Shown: in pieces, positions 1-9,758 of the stretch
Layout of the letters: each line of letters starts with the position of its first letter
How positions within the stretch are numbered: the first letter of the stretch is position 1
Source: Gnetum montanum
Taxonomy: Eukaryota > Streptophyta > Gnetopsida > Gnetales > Gnetaceae
Assembly (NCBI GenBank): GCA_015680685.1
Contig: MNCI01008581.1
Span: 231,678 to 266,005 of the forward strand
DNA: 34,328 nucleotides
Direction: 5' to 3'
Made by a program: the position numbers and the translations under genes
Notes under the pieces: generated by a model
Seen by the model: only the letters and a program-made list of their open reading frames with translations
Told to the model about the DNA's origin: nothing
Databases searched by the model: none

Positions 1-455
1 AGTGGTGTAGCTAGGGGGATCTACGCTTGGTAACCCAGTGGCGTATTTGGGGTCTGCGCTTGGTAATCCCAGTGGCGTACCTAGGCCTATGCTTGGTAGT
101 CCCAGTGGCAGTCGTGCACGAAGTCCAAGATGTGTACGGTTGATCAAGGAATCGGTTGCTCGTCGCACTTAGGCTAGATTAGATTCTCTTACCCTTTTCC
201 TCTTAGCTTAGATTTACTTAACATTATTTTCCATTGCCATTAGGAGTAGGATTAGATTAGGAACACATCATACACCTCATCTAGACTAAACCATATGTGA
301 CATATGCAAAACTAGTCTAGATGGGAAGACATCGAACTGTGACCTAAGGCTAACTATCTAGATGCCACAACTAGTCCATCTGCGGAGTTCGACCGGATCG
401 CGCGTGCGACGCTCGTTTCGTATGGTTGAGTGTAGGGGTACCTTGCCACTCATCA
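1..455 (+). repeat. 3' part of a gypsy-type LTR, cut by the window start
   Basis: This segment aligns by eye along its whole length with the 3' half of the complete solo LTR at 25415-26207. Both contain the GCTTGGTAA-CCCAGTGGCGTA repeats, the block around ACACATCATACACCTCA, and the terminal GTTGAGTGTAGGGGTA...CTCATCA. The 5' part with the promoter lies outside the window. It opens inside a tandem array of about 34 bp (copies near 1, 37, 71 and 104). No PBS-like sequence follows position 455, so it is more likely a solo LTR or a 3' LTR than a 5' LTR. Its target duplication cannot be tested because the left end is missing. Confidence 0.8.
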
Positions 456-1321
456 GTAGATATAAACATCACATAAAATTCATGTGCCTCTTGTTCATAG
501 AATAAATATCCATCAATGATTAGGAACTTCAAGTTTCTCTACTCAAGTTTTTTAACCATAGTAAGTCACAATAGTTGAAGAAGAGGCTTGAAGTTGTAGG
601 TTTCTCTTAATGACACATGCCTAAATGTCTCCTTCTTCATGTGTTGCTTCTTGTGTGCTTGCTAAAGCTAGTACTCCTACTACTCATGAGTCTTCTCCTT
701 ACATCTCCTTTGGAGCTTTCATCCATACATGATCCAACACCTTACTAGCCTCATCTTCTTTGCCTTTGATACTACGAAGAGGTAGCCCACGGAGTCTACA
801 AACCTAAATAGAAAGCATCAATGTAATAATAGAATGAAATAAAAAAAAATCCACAAAGCTAAAATTCAACCAAAAGTTATTATTTCCAATTAGTCGTAGC
901 TTTGTCCTCAAAGCTCAAAAAATAGCAAGACCAAAAATTTCTAATAAATAATTTTACACTATAGTGTCATTATCATTAAAATTCCATAATAAAAAACCTA
1001 GTAAAGCAACCAACATAAAGGCACACATGACTAGATAATGCCAGAATAATAAATTCAAAAGCTAGATCTAATCCAAAATAGTCAATAAATTTACCTAGGT
1101 TTCAAATACAATACAACCATAATAATAATCATTGTAATAAAAGTCTAGAGAATATTTAAAAATACTTCCAATAATAAAATTATGAAATAACAAGATAAGG
1201 TGTTGTAGCATCTACATAAGATTATAATGACATGACATCAAAAGAGAAATCATAAAGAGCAATGATAAAAAAACATTAAATTATTCTCTAAAATAGTAAT
1301 GTATTTTCCAACACTTTTCTA
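456..1321. other. Unassigned AT-rich stretch, no gene recognised
   Basis: No retroelement domain is visible. On the minus strand, about 720-815 reads as a short open stretch (VCRLRGLPLRSIKGKEDEA then SKVLDHVWMKAPKEM), preceded on that strand by an acceptor-like CTTTCTATTTAG. That is too short to assign. 830-1320 is very AT-rich and shows nothing recognisable. Confidence 0.4.
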
Positions 1322-1517
1322 CTCTTATAAAATTTCATTGTCGTAAGCTCATGATGAAAGATCACAACCTATGGTTAGCTTGTAGTGAAAAACCATGACT
1401 CTTGTTGTAAGATCATAACTCATGGTAAATCAAATTTTAACAATTTTCATTAGTTTTTAAAATTTTCATTAGAATTTTAAAATTTGCATCAAGGGATTCA
1501 TCTTCAAAATCCTAACA
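1322..1517 (+). repeat. Copia A: tail of the 5' LTR (front part missing)
   Basis: The segment aligns with 4095-4304: shared blocks include GATGAAAGA...ACCTATGGT, ATAACTCATG and the ends ATTCATCTTC...AACA. It ends in ACA two bases before a PBS-like sequence, which fixes its 3' end. The front of the LTR is not recognisable left of about 1322, so the LTR is truncated or was replaced there. It contains copies of the ACCATGACTCATGGT-like near-palindrome, for example near 1415-1426. Confidence 0.6.
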
Positions 1518-1519
1518 AT

Positions 1520-1531
1520 TGGTATTAGAGC
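1520..1531 (+). other. Copia A primer binding site (initiator Met-tRNA type)
   Basis: TGGTATTAGAGC differs at one base from TGGTATCAGAGC, the usual plant copia site complementary to the 3' end of initiator methionine tRNA. It lies two bases after the LTR end, as expected for the start of minus-strand DNA synthesis. Confidence 0.75.
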
Positions 1532-1545
1532 TAAAGGATGAATCC

Positions 1546-2160
1546 ATGGGAAATCACAACAAAAATTTTCCAAAACGTCCTATTATTTTTATGGCACATA
1601 AAATTACAAAGTATGGCATAGAGTAACAAATGGGCTACCAGATTTTAAGGATGTCTAGGACATTATGAAAAAAAATAGTGAAGTACCAAAAATCATGAAT
1701 AAGAATTTGAGGAAAAAATTCTAGAATTTCATCAAAGAAGAGTAGTTAATAAGAGGAATCATTTGCAATTTATTTAGCAAAAAAATTACAAATTAAATCT
1801 TAAGCATGAAGACTAGCAAAGAAATGTGGCAATATCTTTAACAAAAATATCAAAATAAGGAGGGCACAATTCAAAATCAAGAAAAGTCAAAAGATTCAAA
1901 AAGTTAAGGAGGGTAAAATCATATTAAAGAAAAAAAAGAAGAAAGTAAGACATGAAGGAAAATCATAAAATAATTAGGATCAAAATTCAATTAAGAAGCA
2001 ATCACAAGAAAAAAATAAAATTCAAGAAAACATAAAGCAATCAAACAACAAAGAGAAGGCACCCATAAAAGATGATTTTTTCAACATTTAGAACAACTCA
2101 CCTATAAGTAAAGGAAAGAAAAGCAGGAGTCCAAAAATTGAAGAAGGCCCAACACCAAAA
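1546..2160 (+). pseudogene. Copia A gag remnant
   Basis: This should have encoded the copia capsid precursor. An ATG at 1546 follows the PBS by about 15 bases and opens MGNHNKNFPKRP. The best family signal is near 1808-1838, TSKEMWQYL, matching the 'AKEMWDxL' block of the plant copia Gag (UBN2-type) domain. After that the product becomes lysine- and glutamine-rich and is broken by frameshifts and stops. No zinc knuckle could be read. It sits directly between the PBS and the protease remnant at 2224, the order expected for copia. It is non-functional. Confidence 0.55.
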
Positions 2161-2223
2161 GAAAATGAACCACCAATATTTCATGAATACTTCTATTCAA
2201 ATCAACAAATTCCATAAAATAAG

Positions 2224-2530
2224 TGATTGTTGAAAATACGTCGCACAAATCATATGACATCAAGAATTAAATACTTACTAATGTGGCATTCATAAGAACA
2301 CTTGGGAAGTTATACTTTGAAGATGGTAGAAATTTTTGAATACTTGGAACATGTATTATAAAAATAAATTTGAAAGATGGAAATTAGTTTAAAATTAGAA
2401 ATGTGTATGATTTTCCAAATCTTGAAAAATCATTTTTATCTGTCACTCAATTGATAAATGATGACTATGACCTAATATTGAAAAAGGAATTTTTCATTAT
2501 TTTTAATGAAAACGACACAAAAGTAAAGTT
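2224..2530 (+). pseudogene. Copia A protease / pre-integrase remnant
   Basis: Two family motifs are visible in different frames. 2224-2259 reads as stop-LLKIRRTNHMT, corresponding to the copia aspartic protease block W-x-x-D-S-G-A-S-x-H-M-T; the Trp codon has become TGA and the catalytic Asp-Ser-Gly is gone. 2403-2471 reads VYDFPNLEKSFLSVTQL, the conserved 'V..VP.L..NLLSV.QL' segment at the end of the protease region. The two parts are out of frame, so at least one indel separates them. Integrase, RT and RNase H are not recognisable downstream, which suggests a large internal deletion or very heavy decay. Confidence 0.65.
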
Positions 2531-3361
2531 TTAAAAGCTTGAAAATTAGATTTATTACATAGAATCAAGTCCAAAAATGGAATCAAAATAAATCAAGCAA
2601 GACTTAAAATCAAAAGATGCCTTTAAAAAAGATAGATAAGATAGATTATTTAAATTTATGCTTCCAAAATTTGTTCAAGGAAGAATTGTTAACTCTCAAA
2701 ATAACAAAATCAAAGTATATAAAACATGAAGATAATAAGGAAGTTTACTAATCTCCATTAAATTTTCAAACTCATAAAATCATTAAAGAAGTCACAATCA
2801 CTTCATGAAAGCAATGGAAAAAGAAAGAAGATAATTCCAACTAATACAAAGTTATGAGATTCCTAAATAGCAAGACCCAATGATACCAACCATTCTTATA
2901 TTAATTAATGGCAAATGCAAAGATCATTTAAGCTAAGATACAAATACAAAAATTCAAGAACAACAAACAAGTCTTCAACCAAGAAGAACTATTATAAAAA
3001 ATGCTGAATAAGGTTCCAAAACTATTGAAAGCTCGTTAAACTCAAAGATAAATCATAATGATTCCAAAGCAAATCCTAAAAGAGGGATTGTTGGTTCTAG
3101 CATGAACTTTGGACACTCATGTCCATGTTATAAATTCCAAAAAAAATAAAGAAATAAATTCAAAAATCCAAACTTCAAAATTTAAATATGGAAGTGTAGC
3201 AAAATCAAGTAGAAGCATAAAGAAAAGAGTTAAAGTTAAAGCTCAAAAGAAGACAACATCACACTTTTGTAAAATAGGGATCACATCAATGTAAATTATA
3301 TTTGGTTTCTTATCCTATATAGGAAAAAATAGAAATTTCTATTTATTTTCTATTTTGTAAA
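2531..3361 (+). other. Decayed copia A interior, no domain recognised
   Basis: This AT-rich stretch lies between the protease remnant and the probable 3' LTR. It includes an open frame at 3109-3294 (61 codons from TTG) rich in lysine, serine and threonine (SIKKRVKVKAQKKTTS). It has no recognisable motif and the frame may be chance. Neither RT nor RNase H motifs were found, so the element looks internally deleted. Confidence 0.35.
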
Positions 3362-4304
3362 AGATTGATGGGTGGATGTAATTAAATAATGATCATACTC
3401 TCTCATGTCCATTAAATTTCTATCCCATTTTCCATAAAAATAGGTTTGTTCTATCATATACTTGTATGGCCCCATTAATTAGCTATAAAAAAGTTGAAAA
3501 AATATGATTGTACAAGAGAATTTAGTAATAAATTTGGATGTGTTATGAATTTTTTCTAATTCATTAATTTGAACATCATTTCATCAATTGCCATTACTTC
3601 ACCAATTTTTAGTTATCATCAATTCATTCATCATCTCTACTTATCATCCAACAATCATCAAGAGCCACTAACATTCTTATCAACAATCCTCAATTCACCT
3701 CATCATTGATTCATCAATATCAAAAACATCAACCAAGTATTTTAACCACATTCATTGTAGTCCAAGCTGAACATTCTATTTGGAAGTTCAAAGATCATTA
3801 AGTGGAACTAATTGATTTCCCCATAAAATTAAAATCAATATCACAGTATTTTAGAAAATACTTTTTCATAAACCATGATTTGTGGTTAACTTGGGGTGTT
3901 AACTGAAACTTCTAGTTATCTCATGCTTATTCCAAATTGTTAACAACAACTCATGATCACCTCATGATATAAATTTCACTTAAGATAAATTTACTATGAC
4001 TCATGGTAAACATACCTTGACTCTTGATATTTAAAAACTCAAATTTTATGACTTTTGTATGAAGCTACAACTCGTGGTACATTCATGATATCCTTAATAA
4101 TTAAAATTTCATTAATTTCTCATAGATTATGACTTGTGACAAGCTTGTGATGAAAGACCATGACCTATGGTCAGCTCTTAGTAAAATACTATGATTTGTG
4201 TTGTAATACCATAACTCATGATAAATCAAAATTTAATTATTTTCATTAATTTTTATAGGAATTTCAAAATTTTCATCAAGGTATTCATCTTCCAAATTCC
4301 AACA
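3362..4304 (+). repeat. Copia A: probable 3' LTR
   Basis: The last 210 bases (4095-4304) align with the LTR tail at 1322-1517 and end in ATTCCAACA. The 5' limit is not fixed; 3362 is a guess based on a TGATGGG after an AT-rich run. About 3575-3735 is crowded with TCATCA/CATCAA words. Between 3870 and 4225 there are several copies of the near-palindrome ACCATGACTCATGGT, for example 3872-3886, 3994-4008 and 4157-4171. Confidence 0.5.
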
Positions 4305-4342
4305 CAATCAAGCTGAAACCCATCTTAGTCTAATGAAGGGAA
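4305..4342 (+). other. 38-bp junction with PBS-like and PPT-like sequence between two LTRs
   Basis: The left side (CAATCAAGCTGAAACCC) resembles a shortened copia PBS region following an LTR end. The right side (CTTAGTCTAATGAAGGGAA) resembles the sequence just before the 3' LTR of element B (CTTTACTCTAAAGGAGGAA). It therefore looks like all that is left of an internal region between two LTRs, instead of host target DNA. Confidence 0.4.
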
Positions 4343-5715
4343 TGATTATATTTATAGCCTAATGTATAATTCCCTCATCATTCTATTTTTCATATTAATA
4401 AAGGAGTTATATTTATTTTTCATGTTAGATGAGCCATGTAGTATGTAGATCCATGTCTTCATGTACATGTCACACGACACAATTTTGTAGTTCAAACATG
4501 AAAGGAAAGGAGAAGTTAAATGAAGTTAAGATATGGATCCTCTAATGCCACATGACATACATCTTATCCTTGGAATCATCTAACATACTCTATGGTCATT
4601 TCCATGTGTTGGAATGACTTCTAGTACATATGTGACATATGCAAGTGAGTTGGAATCACAAGTCTCCTTTCCTTATTATTTAGATGATAACTAGGTAGGG
4701 TCATTTGTAGCCATGTTTAGAGTTGAATGTGTTCTTAAAAAACTCCTTTCTTTCTATTTATTTCATGAATGAGATCTTCTCAAACTTGAGGCATTCCAAG
4801 CAAAACTTTATTAATGTAAGATTGAAGCTTAAAATAATATAAGAGAAGTTTGTGTCCATTTTATTGTCTCATTATTCTATCTTAGTTGTTTGACCCATTT
4901 TAATTTGTCTAAATTTTTCATTGATTTGATCAATTGCAAACTTGACTAAATTCCACTTCAATCTCATTATCAATTAAGAAGAAAGAAGAAGTTCAAGCTT
5001 AGACATCATCATCATAGTATTCCATGACATTGTTATTTGTGGTTGTAGATCTCAAAATTGTTCCAAATTTAATGAGGGAGATTTAATTTGGAGATAAAAT
5101 ATCAAGTTTTGCTAAAAATATTTTAGCTATTTTGAGGTTCAAATCCTCCATTTTCAACTTGTGATCAGTGGTAGCAAATTCAACAAGGCATTCTTAAGCT
5201 TCATGCATCATTGAGCCCTTTCTATGAAACCACAACCTAGCCACAACTCATGGTTAAAATAGATAATTTAGTACAACTTCATCATGAGTTATGGTATTCT
5301 TAAAGAAAAAATTTTCATTATTTTAATTGACCATGATCTCACCATAAGTCATGGTATTATAGCAAAAATTCACCATAACTCATGATCTTATCAAAATTAA
5401 ATTGAGGACCAAAGGTAGCAATTTGACAACTACAAGGATGACCATAACCCATTATTAGGCTAAAATAACTACTCCACAACTTGTGATCTCTTTACCCTGA
5501 GCTAGTGATGATCAATGATCTTTGTTCCTAGCTTTGAAATAGATCACAATCCATCATCTTCCTTCAGGTATCAACCATGACACATGGTCTATTGAACCAT
5601 GAATGAGCCAACACTCGTGATTCCAATCATGATGAAATTTTTTGTCATATTCTAAGGCAAGACCAGAAAATTTCAAATGGAAAAATGAACCTTATTTCCA
5701 TTGTAATCTTCATCA
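4343..5715 (+). repeat. Copia B 5' LTR
   Basis: It starts TGATTATATTTATAGCC, matching TGATAATATTTGAAGC at the start of the 3' copy (9759), and ends CTTCATCA just before the PBS. Homology to the 3' LTR runs throughout, for example the blocks around GTGGATCCATGTC, CATTCCAAG and CTCATCATGAG. The second half (5240-5590) holds at least five copies of a near-palindrome related to ACCATGACTCATGGT, including 5240-5254, 5341-5355, 5372-5386 and 5574-5588. Confidence 0.85.
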
Positions 5716-5717
5716 TT

Positions 5718-5729
5718 TGGTATTAAAGC
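5718..5729 (+). other. Copia B primer binding site
   Basis: TGGTATTAAAGC lies two bases after the LTR end. It differs by two transitions from TGGTATCAGAGC, the initiator methionine tRNA site of plant copia elements. Confidence 0.8.
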
Positions 5730-5748
5730 TTTTGGTTAAGGTTCTAAG

Positions 5749-6660
5749 ATGTCAACAGAGATTTCAAAGTATTCCATCATCTTTCATTGAAAGATGAATC
5801 TTACCTACTCATGCATGTTGATAAGGAGCTTGTTTAAGATCAATGAATGCTTCCAAGAAGCTAACACCTCTCATTTCCCTCAAGCCTAAGTAAGAAAACA
5901 AAATAAAGACAAGAAGAGAAATGCTTTGGCCAAGATGATCATTTTTAACTCTTTGAGTAAGAGTATTGGGGACAAAATCATAAATAAGGAAGAAGCAAAA
6001 ACTTATTGGAATGCACTTATGTAAGAATATCATGGAAGAAATGAGGTAATTAAAGTTAAGAAATTAAAGATCAGGACTAAGTTTGAAAACTTCAACATGA
6101 TAAAAGGTGATTCCCTTAATTGTTTCTTTGAGAGGATGTATAATATCATTAGGGACTTAGGTGCATTTCAAGCTAGTTATAGTAAGGAGTAAAGATTGCA
6201 AATGGTCACCTAGATTCTCTTTAATTATCCTAAGAATAAAGCCATCATTATGATTCTCAGTAGTACCAAAAATATTAACATCCTCACCATTGATAAGCTT
6301 GTCTTCTACATGAGAGTCCCTAATAAGTTGAAGTTCAAAGAAAATCAAAACCAATCCTTTTACTCTAATGAGCCCCAAAGACACAGAGGAGAGAAGAGAA
6401 GAGGAAGAGGAATATGGGAACAGAATATGTCCCAATTCCAATCACAATCATCATAAGAAAATCAATGTTAAAATAATGTTTCCCAAGGAGGAGGAAAAGA
6501 AAAAGATTTCCAAAGAGAAGGAAGAACATCATCCCAAGGAGGACAAAGGTAAGAACAAAATCAAAGAAAAGGAAAATGGTGTCCAACTTGAAAGTATGGA
6601 AACTTTGAAGAATAATGCTGGTACAAGGTAGAAATATTGAGCCTGTCCCTAAATGAAGAT
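5749..6660 (+). pseudogene. Copia B gag
   Basis: This is the remnant of the Gag capsid/nucleocapsid protein. The start is taken at ATG 5749 (MSTEISKYS), the first ATG after the PBS. The UBN2-type core is readable: INKEEAKTYWNAL near 5976-6019, then TKFENFNMIKGDSLNCFFER near 6070-6133, matching the family's 'F.M..GES...F..R' block. From 6370 the product is rich in Arg, Lys and Glu. A degenerate zinc knuckle follows at about 6574-6640, CPT-stop-KYGNFEE-stop-CW, which corresponds to C-x2-C-x4-H-x4-C with the second Cys turned into TGA and the His into Asn. Several stops and frame changes make it inactive. Protease follows directly. Confidence 0.8.
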
Positions 6661-6741
6661 CCCTTAAATACATAAGATGAGTATGCATGTACAACTAGTA
6701 CATTAGCCCTTGACAAGGGTAAAGAAGTTGAAAGAGGATGA

Positions 6742-7200
6742 GTAAGCTATTTAGCCTTCATGTGTAGTAAATATTTCTCATCATCCACTTGGATTATTGA
6801 TAGTGATTCCTTTAAACATATGAAACTTGATCTCTTCAAATTTGGCAAGCTAAGGAGATGTAACTTTGGGAGCATAAGGGTTGGAGATGGAACTTTTGTG
6901 CAAATTGAAAAAGATAGAGAATGTATCCTTACACTTGATGACGGACACACCATTCAAGTAAGTGATGTTTTTTTTATGTTCTCTTACTTTCAGCCTCATT
7001 GCTTACTATAGGGAAAATGCTATCAAAGTTATGTTTGATGGTAGAGGTTGTACATTGAGAAACCACAATGAAGTTATTTGCTAACTTCTAAGTTAAACAA
7101 TCAAATTTATGATCTATCCATATGGATATTTCCAAGGATGATTTATTAGACCAACATGTAGTAGATCTTTCTAATATCCTTGCAAGAGTATGACATAAAA
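6742..7200 (+). pseudogene. Copia B protease and pre-integrase domain
   Basis: This is a retropepsin-like aspartic protease that would cut the Gag-Pol precursor. The reading frame 6760-7011 is open and includes TWIIDSDSFKHM, the copia active-site block W-I-I-D-S-G-A-S-x-H-M. The catalytic triplet D-S-G reads D-S-D (6799-6807), so the glycine is lost. Beyond the stop at about 7009, another frame near 7180-7260 reads HKILGDVNFQYIHDM, the 'WH.RLGH.N...L..M' signature of the GAG-pre-integrase domain that carries the zinc-binding histidines. The shift between the two parts shows at least one indel. Confidence 0.85.
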
Positions 7201-8070
7201 TATTAGGAGATGTTAATTTTCAATACATTCATGACATGATCAAGACACAAGTAGTAATTAGAGTGAAGTGTTATCTCATTCCAAATAAAATGTATAGAGC
7301 ATGTAATTATGGAAAGTACATGTCCTCTCCTCAAAAAATACACATGATAAAAAAGAAAAAACCTACATCAATGAGAAAAAATACACATGGATTTTGTGGG
7401 TTGAATGCAATCAACCTACATCATAAATGTAAGGTATTTTCATACCATTGTTGATGATGCATCTAGATATACATGGTGTTATTTATTACAATGAAAATAT
7501 GAAGACACTTTTAAATATTTCAAGAATCTTGTAGAGAATTAATTGAATATGAAAATTAAGATCATTAGGAGTGATAATGAAGGAAAATTTCTTAATGATA
7601 CATTTAATAAATTTTGTGAAAAAAATGACATTAAGAAGAAATCACTTGTGGCTACTTTCCTAAATCAAATGAAGTGGATAAAAGAAGAAATGAAATCTTG
7701 CAAGACATGGAAAGATGCATGTTGATGCAAGTCAACTTGTCCAACTCATCTTGGGAAGAAGTAATTCACACATCCTCATATCTTCTAAATAGGTTGTATT
7801 CATCATCAAATAAAGGCATCACTTCATATCAAGATTTATATGATAAGGCACCCAACCTTTTTTATCTCAAAATATTATCTTGTATTTGTTGGATTCATGT
7901 ACCAAATACCCTCACAAGAAAATTAGATGATAGGACTATGATCAAAGATGGACCTTATATAAATACTTTGATTACAATGAAAAAAATTATTCACTTAATA
8001 AATGTAAAATTTAATGAAAATATTTTTAAAATGATGCATTTTAAAAAGAAAAATGAAGTTACAGGTTAAG
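7201..8070 (+). pseudogene. Copia B integrase
   Basis: This is the remnant of the DDE integrase that inserts the cDNA. In order: the zinc-finger end CRACNYGK as YRACNYGKYMSS near 7290-7330; the core with FHTIVDDASRYTWCYLL (first catalytic Asp in VDD, about 7440-7490); and KIIRSDNEGKF near 7558-7590, with the second Asp at 7573-7575. The third catalytic Glu block (QNGVAE...) reads LNQMKWIKEEM and is not clearly preserved. The C-terminal part, SSWEEVIHTSSYLLNRLYSS then a run to about 7930, matches the family's 'W.EA...A.YL.NR.PS' and 'HVP' blocks well. The product is split over at least two frames with stops. Confidence 0.88.
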
Positions 8071-8127
8071 AGCATCAAATGGAAGACATGGGATAGTCAT
8101 CAAATATCCCCTTAAGGATTGAGAGGA

Positions 8128-8960
8128 TGCATCCTCCCTCACAAATTCCCTATCATGATTTTGAGAAAATATTTACAAGAAGCATGGACAAAAATCATCT
8201 TGGTTATGATGTCCTTATCCATAACCCTCAAAGTATTAAGAAGGGTCTCAAGTCCAAGGAGTGAACTCAAGCAATGAAGAAGGAAATGGATGTAATCCAA
8301 AAGAATCAAACTTGGATCACTAGTGATAGGTCCAAGGGAAAGAATATTATTAACCCAAGATGAATTTTCAAAATAAAATACAATGAGGATGGAACCTTCA
8401 ACAAATTTAAAGCAAGGTTGGTGGCAATAGGAATCAAGCAAAAGAAGGATGTATATTATGAAGAAATTTTTGCACTGATTATAAGATTTCAAATAATCAA
8501 ACTTCTTGTCTCAATTTTGGTTCATGTTGGTTTGAAACTCCACCAAATGGATGTGAATTCAACCTTCCTCAATGGCTACTTGGAGGAATAAGTTGGCATC
8601 ATCCAACTTGAAGGTTTCATCAAGAAGGCTAAGAAGAAAAGATAAGATTAATAAAGTACTTTATGATTTGAAGTAATCTCCAAGAGCTTGGTTTAGAAGG
8701 ATGAATGATCATTTGATTGGAAAAGAATAAATGTTATCTTTGGTTGAGCCTTCTCTTTATCATAAATCCATTAGCTCTCATTTCATCATCATTTCATTAT
8801 ATGTGAATGATATGATTTTTGTTACCTCAAATAATGAGCTTATTGAGGATTTTTAAGAGAGCCATGAAGGAAATAACTAAACTGGAGGATCTTGGATAGC
8901 TAAAATATTTCTTGGGGATCTAAGTGCATTAAAACCTTGATAGTTCAACTACTCTTCATT
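8128..8960 (+). pseudogene. Copia B reverse transcriptase
   Basis: This is the remnant of the copia-type reverse transcriptase (RVT_2). Readable blocks in order are QAMKKEMDVIQKNQTW (about 8268), FKIKYNEDGTFNKFKARLVA (about 8368), YEEIFALIIRF, KLHQMDVNSTFLNGYLEE (about 8537-8590), and the catalytic box at 8800-8811. That box reads Y-V-N-D instead of Y-V-D-D, so the first metal-binding Asp has become Asn through a G-to-A change. The conserved GLKQSPRAW block appears as a stop-containing version near 8668-8695. Stops are scattered through it. It lies between integrase and RNase H, as expected for copia. Confidence 0.9.
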
Positions 8961-9740
8961 AAAGAAAATTTTTCCAAATCATGTTTGAAAGGCATGACAT
9001 GAAGGATGCAAAGGTTGTAAGTACTCCTCTCCATTTTAGCCTTAAGCTTTTTAAAAATGGTGCATTCTCTCTCATAAATTCCTCACTTTGTAAGAGTATC
9101 ACTGACTTCTTAAGATTTCTTTACCACATAGGAATTGATATTAAATACACCACCTTATATTTGAGTAGATTTATGGTTGAACTAAGGAAAAATTACATGG
9201 ATACCTTAAATTATCTTCTAAGGTATATTATTGGGACCCTTGACTTTGATTTATATTTTGCAAAAGAAGATGAAAAATTTATTTCTTTTAGTGATGCAAA
9301 TTTGGTTGGTGATATGGAAGATAAAAGAATTCACAAGTGGTTCAATTATTTTTCATGGCAACCCAATTTATTGAAAATAAAAAATGCAATGTTCTATGAG
9401 ACTCTCAAGAATTGAAGTTGAATAGATGGCACTAAATGATTATGTTGGCCATTTATTATGGCTTCAGAAATTATTTAAGGATATTAATTTCATCATTAAG
9501 AAATCCATCAAATTATTTACAACAACACATTAGCCATCATGCTATTCAATGAGTAGACTATTCACAAAAAATAAAAGCACATTGAAATAAAATTTTATTT
9601 CATCAAGGTCTAAGAAGGTATCACCTCTTCCAAATTCATCAAAATTAAATACCAATTAGCTAATCTTCTTACCAAAAGGTTGCAACCCCACAAAATAGAA
9701 AATCTACTAATGAATATTGGAGCAATTATATTGAAGCTCA
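8961..9740 (+). pseudogene. Copia B RNase H and C-terminal tail
   Basis: This would degrade the RNA of the RNA-DNA hybrid. Frame 8981-9415 is open for 144 codons. It starts in the RT connection (FERHDMKDAKVVSTPL), passes the family block LNYLLRYIIGTLDFDLYF (about 9208-9260), and reaches FISFSDANLVGD (about 9282), equivalent to 'L.GFSDADWAGD' with the catalytic Asp of SDA kept. The frame then ends; the 'LSSTEAEY' block appears in another frame as LSRIEVEWMAL (about 9402-9435). The tail to 9740 shows weak matches to the conserved 'HID.RYHF' and 'LAD..TK' parts. It is inactive through frame disruption. Confidence 0.82.
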
Positions 9741-9747
9741 CTTTACT

Positions 9748-9758
9748 CTAAAGGAGGA
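9748..9758 (+). other. Copia B polypurine tract
   Basis: AAAGGAGGAAA lies directly before the 3' LTR (TGATAATATT at 9759). It is the expected primer for plus-strand DNA synthesis. Confidence 0.75.

Noticed and set aside
3109-3294. 61-codon open frame as a small lysine-rich protein gene
   Set aside because: It starts only at TTG, lies inside a decayed copia interior, and has no motif. Lysine richness is expected from A-rich DNA.
3575-3735. TCATCA-rich stretch as a microsatellite or CRISPR-like array
   Set aside because: Spacing is irregular, there is no constant repeat length, and it sits inside a probable LTR in a plant nuclear context.
6157-6694. Minus-strand frames opposite copia B gag (94 and 109 codons) as genes
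   Set aside because: They are antisense to a clearly recognisable gag domain and show only hydrophobic, low-information readings.
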